In this document: piece after piece, positions 1 to 5,168 of the stretch
Layout of the letters: each line of letters begins with the position of its first letter
Numbering within the stretch: position 1 is the first letter of the stretch
Source of the DNA: Chloroflexi bacterium RBG_16_51_16
GTDB lineage: Bacteria; Chloroflexota; Anaerolineae; Anaerolineales; Villigracilaceae
NCBI GenBank assembly: GCA_001796785.1
Contig: MGNL01000124.1
Span: 1-5,168 of the forward strand
Direction: 5' to 3'
Length of the DNA: 5,168 bases
Notes under the pieces: generated by a model
Told to the model about the DNA's origin: nothing
The model's database searches: none
Seen by the model: the letters and a program-made list of their open reading frames with translations, nothing else
Made by a program: the position numbers and the translations under genes

Positions 1-2419
1 CAGCGTGCGGTCGCTCCAGCCCTTCTCGATCAAAATCGGTGATCAGGAACGATTGATTTTCCTCCAGCGCTTTACGTTCGAAGGCGGTTAATTCCCTTCC
101 TTCTGAGCACCCTTTATGCGATTCAACTTGGAATGCATTTGTCTGTGAGGCTGGTTCGAAAATGAAAACAGAAGCGCAGTCCGCCTTGCTGACCAGCAAG
201 CCTTCCGAATGGATGACAGCCAGCATGTTCTGGACGTCCAGGGTGGCGGTCAGTTCACGGTTGACGCGGGCGACCGCGGATAGCCGCTCAAGCTGCTTAC
301 GAAGCTCCGGTTCACTTTGCATGATCAGTCTTCGCGACTCGATGACCGTGGCAAGGTTGGAGGCTGCGCTGTTCAGATAATCTACGTCCGACGCATCGAA
401 CCAATCCACGTTCGGACTTGCAAGCATGATTTCACCCAGACATCGACCGCGTACGATAAGGGGTGACACGATCATGGATTCGAGATGGAGGCTTTTGATG
501 ATCGTGGCATACAGAGGCTGGCGACCGTGCTCGGAGGACAACCGGGCTGACAGCCTGGCTTGATGGGCGCCGGTCACCGTCGATCTATACGCCGGATCGT
601 CGAGGGATAAACTGGGAAAGAACTCGATGGCGTTTTCAGACAGGCCAAATGACGCTCCTGGCATGGCTTCCAATACGCCGCGTGTTTCGTCGAGGATAAA
701 AATTGAACCCGAATCCGCACCGAACAACCGTCCAATATCCTGAATGGCATTTGCTAGAATTGCTTCCAACGAATCAGTTGATCCGGTGATTGACCCGAGT
801 CGCTGCAAGGCTTCTGCACGCTGTCCGCCTCGCCTGGCTTGATGGACCAGCATGAAATTGACAATGGCGGCTGCGCTCTGGTCGGCAGCCTGTTGTATCA
901 ATCTGAGTTCGGCTTTGCTGAACTCCATCGGACCATTCCGGTGATGCGCAACCTGTAGATAACCCAGTGTTTTATCGCCGGAGATAAGAGGCATGAATAC
1001 TGAATCTTTCAGGCTGGCTGCGGTAGCAACGTCGGTCAAGCCGAGGATTCGTAAGTTCTCATCCTGCATGGCGTTCATAGTGATGATCGGTGATTGACCG
1101 AGGAGCACTTTCTCGGCTGGGCTTCCAACAGGGATGGAGGTTCGGTAAATTTCTACAAAATCTTGAGGCAGACCCATGAACGGAATCATTCCCTCCAAAG
1201 CACGTTTACTCTCATCGAACAATAGGAATCCAACAATCTCCGTCCCGAATAACGAATAAAGCGGTTCGACCAGATGTTTGAAGATTTCCTGCTTACTCTC
1301 GTATGAAGCCAGGGACCGGAACAGTTCTGCCAGACCGGCAAGTTCGATGGCTCTCTGGGCCTCAAGTTCATACTTTTGAGCATTTCGAATGGCCTGTGCA
1401 GCCTGGGTCGAAACGAGCTGCAAGAGCTCAACGGTTGGCTGGCTGAAACTCACGTTACTAGACTTACCGGCTTCAAGCAACCCGATCATCTCTCCATCAG
1501 CCCTCAATGGAACACCAAGGTAGGATCGAATGATTGGGTTATATCCATTTCCTCTTGTGGAATCTTTCAGCTGGTCACCCGCCAGAGCCAGGGCTTCACG
1601 AGCGGTTACCAGTTGCTCTGTCAGGGTTCCAAATTGCGAGACCTCTACTCGTAATAGCCGCCCTGCTGGTTCACCTACATTGGGAAGTGAGGTGTGCATC
1701 CTCTGCCCGGCGAAGTTTTGAACCGGGGAGGACGTTACCCCGGGAGGACTCTCTGGTGATCTTTCTAATTGAAGGGAACCGGTGCCATCCTTTAATCGGT
1801 AAGTCTTAAATAGCTTGTCTTCATCATCCCACAACTTTAATTCCAAAATATCGGATGGCGTGATGCGCCGAATATTTTCAAGCACAGTTTGAACTGTCGA
1901 TACAAGATCAAGCTTTGCTGAAAATGCCTGGCTTAAGTCCGTAACGAGCTTGACCATTGCCGTGGCTGCTTCTCCGCCCTGGTCAGCAGTTTGTGACATC
2001 TCCAGGGGTCGCAGGGCGATCAACATGAGCGGTTGATAACCTGGTACCGCATACGAAGTAGCCTGGGCTAATTTGCCTTCGACCATTAATCGGGTATGCC
2101 CGGGAGCAGCACACAGACTGAGAAACTCACCCGAGGGTCTCACCTTTCGGGTCAGGCCGTCCAGGTCTATATAGGGCTCATCTTCTCGCAACCCAAAGAA
2201 CTTCCGCGCAGAAAGATTGATGTATTCCACCCTTCCCCCTGGTTGAAGCAATAGAACCGCGTCTCCGGATTGAGAGGATTCAGGATAGGTGAATCCGGTT
2301 GAATCCCGTTCTCCTGATTTTTTAGCTCGGGTCAGTAAGCGTGATCCTAACCATACCGCCATGACCAGCAGTAGTCCGGTAAATAAAATTCCGCTACCCA
2401 GGTTTAATCCAGGAAACAT
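1..2419 (-). CDS. Membrane-anchored multi-GAF sensor protein, C-terminus beyond window edge (partial)
   Basis: An uninterrupted frame of 806 codons runs from the ATG at 2419 to the left edge with no stop, so only the N-terminal part is present. Residues 8-29 form one hydrophobic helix followed by Arg/Lys (LLTRAKK), which suggests a single inner-membrane anchor with a cytoplasmic remainder. Residues about 50-140 resemble a weak PAS fold (VEYINLSARKFFGL). GAF domains follow at about 165-345, 363-523 and 537-697, and a fourth begins near 712 and is cut off. Each complete GAF shows the typical strand pair near its end (LGVPLRADGEMIGLLEAG, FMPLISGDKTLGYLQVA, VSPLIVRGRCLGEIMLA), and helical linkers join them. 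GAF domains bind small ligands or chromophores; which one cannot be told here. I see no phytochrome-type chromophore signature. The start is supported by AAAGGA 11 nt upstream and by an 18-nt gap from the regulator gene's stop, indicating one operon. The output domain could be a histidine kinase, GGDEF cyclase or PP2C phosphatase; none is visible. Confidence 0.9.
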   Translation of the reverse strand, partial: MFPGLNLGSGILFTGLLLVMAVWLGSRLLTRAKKSGERDSTGFTYPESSQSGDAVLLLQPGGRVEYINLSARKFFGLREDEPYIDLDGLTRKVRPSGEFLSLCAAPGHTRLMVEGKLAQATSYAVPGYQPLMLIALRPLEMSQTADQGGEAATAMVKLVTDLSQAFSAKLDLVSTVQTVLENIRRITPSDILELKLWDDEDKLFKTYRLKDGTGSLQLERSPESPPGVTSSPVQNFAGQRMHTSLPNVGEPAGRLLRVEVSQFGTLTEQLVTAREALALAGDQLKDSTRGNGYNPIIRSYLGVPLRADGEMIGLLEAGKSSNVSFSQPTVELLQLVSTQAAQAIRNAQKYELEAQRAIELAGLAELFRSLASYESKQEIFKHLVEPLYSLFGTEIVGFLLFDESKRALEGMIPFMGLPQDFVEIYRTSIPVGSPAEKVLLGQSPIITMNAMQDENLRILGLTDVATAASLKDSVFMPLISGDKTLGYLQVAHHRNGPMEFSKAELRLIQQAADQSAAAIVNFMLVHQARRGGQRAEALQRLGSITGSTDSLEAILANAIQDIGRLFGADSGSIFILDETRGVLEAMPGASFGLSENAIEFFPSLSLDDPAYRSTVTGAHQARLSARLSSEHGRQPLYATIIKSLHLESMIVSPLIVRGRCLGEIMLASPNVDWFDASDVDYLNSAASNLATVIESRRLIMQSEPELRKQLERLSAVARVNRELTATLDVQNMLAVIHSEGLLVSKADCASVFIFEPASQTNAFQVESHKGCSEGRELTAFERKALEENQSFLITDFDREGLERPHA

Positions 2420-2430
2420 AGGTGACGTTA

Positions 2431-2436
2431 TCCTTT
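2431..2436 (-). promoter_or_regulatory. Ribosome binding site of the multi-GAF sensor gene
   Basis: AAAGGA on the minus strand lies in the 18-nt gap between the regulator's TAA (2440-2438) and the sensor's ATG (2419-2417), 11 nt before the ATG. The spacing is slightly long. Because the site sits almost on the upstream stop codon, the two genes are probably translationally coupled. Confidence 0.55.
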
Positions 2437-2437
2437 G

Positions 2438-3340
2438 TTATACGGCTGCAGTTGTAGCATCCTGGCGGCGGGATTCCGCGGCCATCTCTGTAATTTCACG
2501 AATATCGGCAAAATACTGTTCCGCAGGGGAGACAATCCCAGTGGACACAGTCATGAACGGTATTTTGTGTGATACCCCGTCTGGCCGATCCACCTTGATA
2601 AAACCCTGATCCCTGTCTAAAAAACTGTAATGGGTGAGAATTTCCGCGGCAAACCGATCTTTCAACCGGTTTCGCATTTTCTCGGCCGTAGATTGACCGG
2701 TGATAATGACAAAGTGATCCCCGCCGGTGTGACCGATGAAATCAGCAGAAGTTCCAAGTTCATCGACGATTTCTCCAAGCAGCATGGCTGTGTAACGCAG
2801 GACATCATCCGCTGCGACGAAACCATAGACATCTCCGAATGAATCGAAGTGGTTGATGCGTACATCCATGAGAGCCCATTCCTGCGTGCGGATGATCCGG
2901 CGAAGCTGCTCCTCGATCAGACGGCCGGCAGGCAATCCGGATTTCGGATCGGTCAGGCTTTCCCGTTGTGCGCGTCGCAATGCACCCTGGACCCGCAGTT
3001 TCAATTCATCGACATCGAAAGGTTTTGTAATGTAATCATCCGCACCCAACTCCAACCCCTGCAATTTGTCACTCCGTTCGTCCTTCTGGGTAAGGAAGAT
3101 CACCGGGATGTGACTGGTTCGCAGGTTGGTGCGCAGCGCCCTGCATACTTCATAGCCGTCGATATCTGGAAGCATGATATCCAGGATGATCAGGTGCGGC
3201 GGCACCTGCTTGGTTTTTTCAAGTGCGTCGGAACCGCACTGGGCAATATCCACTTCATAGTCCAGACCGCTGAAATAGATTCTGAGCATGGATGCAATAT
3301 CTACATCATCTTCTACGATCAGCAGTCGAGTATTACCCAT
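2438..3340 (-). CDS. Response regulator with receiver domain and degenerate GGDEF domain
   Basis: Residues 5-122 form a CheY-like receiver with the full functional set: acidic cluster E10-D11-D12, phospho-acceptor D54 (IILDIMLPDIDGYE), switch T84 and K106 (ITKPFD). Residues about 128-290 form a GGDEF-type domain in place of a DNA-binding domain. Its active site is altered. The signature reads GGDHF (206-210), with His in place of Glu. By alignment to the canonical D-x-D-x-F-K-x-x-N-D-x-x-G-H pattern, the metal-binding Asp becomes Arg161, the next Asp becomes Asn163, and the guanine-contacting Asn becomes Gly169; Asp178 is kept. The RxxD inhibitory site is absent (TSAD at 197-200). Canonical GGDEF enzymes make c-di-GMP from two GTP; here catalysis looks lost, so the domain may bind nucleotide or a partner, or act as a dimer switch. 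The start is fixed by a strong AGGAGG 5 nt upstream. The multi-GAF sensor gene follows after 18 nt and is the likely signalling partner. Protein length of 300 residues suits a receiver-GGDEF protein. Confidence 0.93.
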   Translation of the reverse strand: MGNTRLLIVEDDVDIASMLRIYFSGLDYEVDIAQCGSDALEKTKQVPPHLIILDIMLPDIDGYEVCRALRTNLRTSHIPVIFLTQKDERSDKLQGLELGADDYITKPFDVDELKLRVQGALRRAQRESLTDPKSGLPAGRLIEEQLRRIIRTQEWALMDVRINHFDSFGDVYGFVAADDVLRYTAMLLGEIVDELGTSADFIGHTGGDHFVIITGQSTAEKMRNRLKDRFAAEILTHYSFLDRDQGFIKVDRPDGVSHKIPFMTVSTGIVSPAEQYFADIREITEMAAESRRQDATTAAV

Positions 3341-3345
3341 CCAAT

Positions 3346-3351
3346 CCTCCT
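3346..3351 (-). promoter_or_regulatory. Strong Shine-Dalgarno of the response regulator gene
   Basis: A perfect AGGAGG on the minus strand lies 5 nt before the ATG at 3340. It settles the start codon and suggests efficient translation of the first gene of the signalling operon. Confidence 0.8.
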
Positions 3352-3483
3352 GAACCCACAGACCAGGTGTTCCTGAACCTCAATCTTGTTCAATTGCCAT
3401 ATCAGTTCTGCAGCAGACAAAGCATGCTGATGGTTCTTGACAATACGCTAAGAAACGGAAATTGGTCTTTTAACCATTCCGGT

Positions 3484-3512
3484 TTCATACATAAATATAA
3501 CATTACTGGCAA
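3484..3512 (-). promoter_or_regulatory. Candidate sigma70-like promoter, proximal to the response regulator
   Basis: On the minus strand TTGCCA (3512-3507; 5 of 6 to TTGACA) and TATGAA (3489-3484; 4 of 6 to TATAAT) are separated by exactly 17 nt. Transcription would start near 3477 and give a leader of about 137 nt. The -35 is overlapped by the inverted repeat at 3509-3525, a usual place for a repressor or activator site. Found by eye; A/T-rich sequence yields such matches by chance. Confidence 0.33.
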
Positions 3513-3525
3513 TGGGAACCATTGC
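3509..3525. repeat. Perfect inverted repeat, 7-bp arms with 3-bp spacer (possible operator)
   Basis: GCAATGG-GAA-CCATTGC is a perfect dyad. The outer arms match exactly and the symmetry ends at the next base on each side. It is not followed by a T-run on either strand, so it does not read as an intrinsic terminator. Its overlap with the -35 of a candidate promoter suggests a dimeric regulator's operator. No binding protein is recognised. Confidence 0.4.
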
Positions 3526-3629
3526 AGGAACGTCGCGGGGCAGGGTGCCATATTCGCTTAATGTACGAGTCGTTCAGGGTTGTAGATCAGACAGGTGTCT
3601 ATTCTCTAATCGACCCCCTAATTAACAAA

Positions 3630-3659
3630 ATTGTAGAGAATTCCTCCTAAACCAGTCAT
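3630..3659 (-). promoter_or_regulatory. Candidate sigma70-like promoter, distal
   Basis: On the minus strand ATGACT (3659-3654; 4 of 6 to TTGACA) and TACAAT (3635-3630; 5 of 6 to TATAAT) are separated by 18 nt. The predicted start near 3623 would give a leader of about 280 nt before the response regulator. The -10 is flanked by inverted ATTCTCT/AGAGAAT arms. It competes with the proximal candidate as the operon promoter, or both may be used. Confidence 0.28.
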
Positions 3660-3745
3660 TGAAAATTGACGGGAGTAAACCCAATCAATCGAACGGTTCG
3701 GCTCGAATGTATCCATAATGTTTCAACAGGGGTCAGTCCATTTTC

Positions 3746-3759
3746 TCAACCATGGTTGA
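3746..3759. repeat. Perfect 14-bp palindrome
   Basis: TCAACCATGGTTGA reads identically on both strands, with no spacer, and lies 26 bp past the LbH gene stop. No T-run follows on either strand and a spacerless palindrome makes a poor RNA hairpin, so a protein-binding site is more likely than a terminator. It is too far from the candidate promoters to say which gene it would control. Confidence 0.4.
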
Positions 3760-3784
3760 ACCCGAACCAACTCCGATTTGTTAT

Positions 3785-5065
3785 TTACCAAGATTCATGT
3801 CCGCTGATTGGATTCCTATGGTACGGAGTCTGATGCAAGCTGGCGTCTTTCAGCCGATGGTGATCGCTATCTTCGAAATGAACATCATGATCGATGGCTT
3901 TGAGCCCGCTCCACACAGGTGTCAGCAGCACATCTGATTCGATCATCCGCGCTGGATAGATGATCAATCCCGATCCGATCCGGCAATTATGACCTACGCA
4001 TCCGCCGATCGCGGGACGATTGGCTGGTTCGAGATCCCCCGCTCCGTTCCTGGCCCGAATGGCTTTCGGGAGCAGGTTGAAATCCGTCCATGTCGATCCA
4101 GATCCGATAAAAGTGTTCCGACCGATGACGCTCATTTGCAGGCAAGTGTTCTGGGCGACCGTGGTGTTATCCATCAAGGTGGTCATGAACAGCGCCGAGC
4201 GGAATGGAAGAAAACAACCATCGCCAACCACAGACAACATCAATTGGACATCCTGAGCAATCGAGATATTATTCCCTATCAAACAGTTATCGATCACTAC
4301 TCCGGCGTTGATGGTTACGTTATCTCCGATGACCGCAGGTCCATGGATTATGACGCTCGGATCGATGATGCAATTTCGGCCGATTTTTACCAGCTCAGAG
4401 CATTCAAGGATTTGCTTGCCTTCAAACATGGCCTTCGCCAGGAGCTTTAGTTTATAGCCGGGATTTTCTTTTAATCTTTTTTCGAACCGGGCTCCGCGTT
4501 TAAATTGACCAAACACAGCATCCGCGATGAATACGTGTACCCAGGAATCTATCGCGATGAGTGAACGCAGGGGTACTTGAAAGACCAGGTCACCGCTCTG
4601 ACTAGCCATGTAACTCGGGACGCGATAATACCCGATCTCCTGGGCTTGAAGGTCAACCACGAGAGGTTCAGCTTCATCGCCCGGTCCATTCGGGTAATAC
4701 CACAGGTCGGCTAAGTAGAGTTGATCTGATTGGATGTAGGATGTGGATAATGGAAGCGCGTGTTCATAAAAGGCTGGATCGTCCGCGCGAAACGCAGCAC
4801 GGACAGCCTTCCCCCTTAGGAATGCTCCCTGCATGAAGGCCTGCAGGTAATGTTCGTCAAAAAAAAGGTTGTCCCTGTAGACAATGCAGGGTTCATTTAC
4901 CTGGGGTAACCTTTCACCTTCTTTAAGCTCCAGTTCGCGTGAAACATAAGGTCCAAGGAGGTTGCGTTGATGCAGCCACAGCGGTGTATTTTGGATCCGC
5001 AGCTCACGCGCAGGTTCGCAGAAGGGTTGGATCTCCTTCCCATCCTGCAGGATGATCTTCAGCAT
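3785..5065 (-). CDS. Left-handed beta-helix (hexapeptide repeat) protein with GlmU/sugar-nucleotidyltransferase-like N-terminal domain
   Basis: This 426-residue protein has two parts. Residues 1-200 (MLKIILQDG, then PARELRIQNTPLW) recall the divergent N-domain of putative sugar nucleotidyltransferases (NTP_transf_4-like), but the G-x-G-T-R/x-M nucleotide loop of GlmU or RmlA enzymes is absent, so nucleotidyl transfer is doubtful. Residues about 224-375 carry hexapeptide repeats of the LbH fold in two blocks (IGRNCIIDPSVIIHGPAVIG and IGRNTFIGSGSTWTDFN), interrupted near 285-300. They include GGCVGHNCRIGSGLIIYPAR, a conserved-looking glycine- and histidine-bearing stretch. LbH domains usually acetylate sugars or other small substrates as trimers; the substrate here is unknown. 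The last 35 residues are His/Asp-rich and probably disordered. No signal peptide or membrane helix is seen, so it is likely cytoplasmic. The ATG at 5065 has only a weak Shine-Dalgarno (GGTGGAAG, 12 nt away) but a TATAAT 6 nt before it. A role in cell-envelope or activated-sugar metabolism is inferred. Such proteins are sometimes given unrelated names in databases. Confidence 0.85.
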   Translation of the reverse strand: MLKIILQDGKEIQPFCEPARELRIQNTPLWLHQRNLLGPYVSRELELKEGERLPQVNEPCIVYRDNLFFDEHYLQAFMQGAFLRGKAVRAAFRADDPAFYEHALPLSTSYIQSDQLYLADLWYYPNGPGDEAEPLVVDLQAQEIGYYRVPSYMASQSGDLVFQVPLRSLIAIDSWVHVFIADAVFGQFKRGARFEKRLKENPGYKLKLLAKAMFEGKQILECSELVKIGRNCIIDPSVIIHGPAVIGDNVTINAGVVIDNCLIGNNISIAQDVQLMLSVVGDGCFLPFRSALFMTTLMDNTTVAQNTCLQMSVIGRNTFIGSGSTWTDFNLLPKAIRARNGAGDLEPANRPAIGGCVGHNCRIGSGLIIYPARMIESDVLLTPVWSGLKAIDHDVHFEDSDHHRLKDASLHQTPYHRNPISGHESW

Positions 5066-5127
5066 GCCGGGATTATACTTCCACCGCCTGGCTCATCGTT
5101 TGATAATCCAGGCTGGGATTGAATCGT
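5066..5127 (-). other. Short intergenic leader upstream of the LbH gene
   Basis: This stretch lies between a possible upstream stop (5130-5128) and the LbH start. It holds the TATAAT box and a weak hairpin with 6-bp arms (CCAGGC at 5108-5113, GCCTGG at 5086-5091, 16-nt loop) with no T-run. Two tiny frames, 12 and 7 codons, are linked by ATGA overlaps but have no ribosome binding site and are probably chance. Confidence 0.4.
5072..5077 (-). promoter_or_regulatory. Perfect TATAAT -10-like box just before the LbH gene (possible leaderless start)
   Basis: A consensus TATAAT on the minus strand ends 6 nt before the ATG at 5065. Normal -10 to start spacing would place transcription at the A of the ATG, giving a leaderless mRNA, which would fit the weak Shine-Dalgarno. 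No good -35 is seen 16-18 nt upstream (AACGAT at 17 nt) and there is no extended TG, so the match may be accidental. Confidence 0.28.
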
Positions 5128-5168
5128 TCATTGGATCGGACTCAATCGAATTTCAAAGCTGCACTGGG
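5128..5168 (-). CDS. Possible C-terminal end of an upstream gene (partial, 12 codons)
   Basis: One minus-strand frame is open from the right edge to a TGA at 5130-5128 and encodes QCSFEIRLSPIQ. The CSFEIRLSP stretch resembles the last strand of histidine-kinase ATPase domains, which typically end in a G-x-G-[ST]-x-F-x-[IV]-x-LP pattern, so the upstream gene may be a sensor kinase. Twelve residues are far too few for firm identification. The other two minus frames meet stops (TGA) within the first 27 nt and are less likely to carry a gene end. Confidence 0.22.
   Translation of the reverse strand, partial: QCSFEIRLSPIQ

Larger units (their letters stand above)
3341..3784 (-). other. 444-bp intergenic region, probable control region of the regulator-sensor operon
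   Basis: No reading frame here looks like a protein on either strand; open stretches are short and lack codon character. The region is richer in A/T than its neighbours. It separates the stop of the LbH gene (3785) from the ATG of the response regulator (3340), and both genes read leftward, so it should hold the end of one transcript and the promoter of the next. I see two possible promoters (3630-3659 and 3484-3512), two short perfect inverted repeats (3746-3759 and 3509-3525), and a 7-bp inverted pair (ATTCTCT at 3601-3607, AGAGAAT at 3635-3641) around the first promoter's -10. An isolated AGGAGG (minus strand, 3643-3648) has no start codon at useful distance. No hairpin followed by a T-run was found, so there is no clear intrinsic terminator. 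A small RNA or long structured leader is possible but unproven. Confidence 0.6.

Noticed and set aside
553..845. A 14-nt direct repeat GCCTGGCTTGATGG at 553-566 and 832-845
   Set aside because: Both copies encode the same His-Gln-Ala-Arg in frame in different parts of the sensor; flanking sequence does not match, so it is probably coincidence, not a repeat unit.
1186..1809. Several frames of 63-92 codons on both strands inside the sensor gene
   Set aside because: They overlap the continuous 806-codon GAF frame, whose domain signatures are clear, and are shadows of it.
2289..2609. A 106-codon plus-strand frame across the regulator-sensor junction
   Set aside because: It runs antisense across two well-supported genes and has no family resemblance.
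2849..3376. A 175-codon plus-strand open frame opposite the response regulator
   Set aside because: It is antisense to a clear receiver-GGDEF gene, its protein resembles no family I know, and it has no convincing ribosome binding site; it mirrors the codon bias of the real gene.
3989..4450. A 153-codon plus-strand open frame opposite the LbH gene
   Set aside because: The minus strand shows regular hexapeptide repeats across this region; the plus-strand product has no recognisable pattern.
3785..5065. Naming the LbH gene glmU
   Set aside because: GlmU needs the N-terminal G-x-G-T-x-M loop and uridylyltransferase residues, which are not present; only the beta-helix resembles it.
5086..5113. 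A 6-bp-arm hairpin considered as a terminator of the upstream gene
   Set aside because: The loop is 16 nt, the stem is short and no T-run follows.
5073..5131. Two tiny ATGA-linked frames (12 and 7 codons) before the LbH gene, considered as leader peptides
   Set aside because: No ribosome binding site precedes either and their sequences show no run of regulatory codons.

Overview
The window looks like a chromosomal piece of an environmental bacterium with moderate GC, most likely of the Chloroflexota (Anaerolineae-like). This is inferred from protein style only: serial GAF-domain sensors, a receiver protein with a divergent GGDEF domain, and a left-handed beta-helix protein with a degenerate sugar-nucleotidyltransferase-like N-terminus. 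There is no rRNA or other phylogenetic marker, so the assignment is tentative.

Every gene I can support lies on the minus strand, so the window reads from high to low coordinates. At the right edge (5168-5128) there may be the last 12 codons of an upstream gene. Next comes a 426-residue hexapeptide-repeat (LbH) protein (5065-3785). A 444-bp gap without a gene follows (3784-3341); it holds two short inverted repeats and two possible sigma70-like promoters. Then comes a two-gene signalling unit: a 300-residue response regulator with a receiver and a degenerate GGDEF domain (3340-2438), and, 18 nt further on, a large sensor protein (2419-1). The sensor has one N-terminal membrane helix, a PAS-like segment and at least four GAF domains. 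Its reading frame is open to the left edge, so its C-terminal output domain (kinase, cyclase, phosphatase or other) is not visible.

The regulator and sensor are almost certainly co-transcribed and plausibly work together. The membrane-anchored GAF protein would sense a small molecule or redox/light cue, and the regulator's Asp54 would be the phospho-acceptor. The regulator has no DNA-binding domain. Its GGDEF domain has lost key metal- and guanine-contacting residues, so it is unlikely to make c-di-GMP in the usual way. The LbH protein is separated by the long gap and is probably an independent unit in sugar or cell-envelope metabolism.

I see no tRNA, rRNA, CRISPR array, insertion sequence or convincing intrinsic terminator. 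Nothing here is clearly a new system. The most unusual points are the degenerate GGDEF output domain, the catalytic-motif-free N-domain of the LbH protein, and the palindrome overlapping a possible promoter ahead of the signalling operon.
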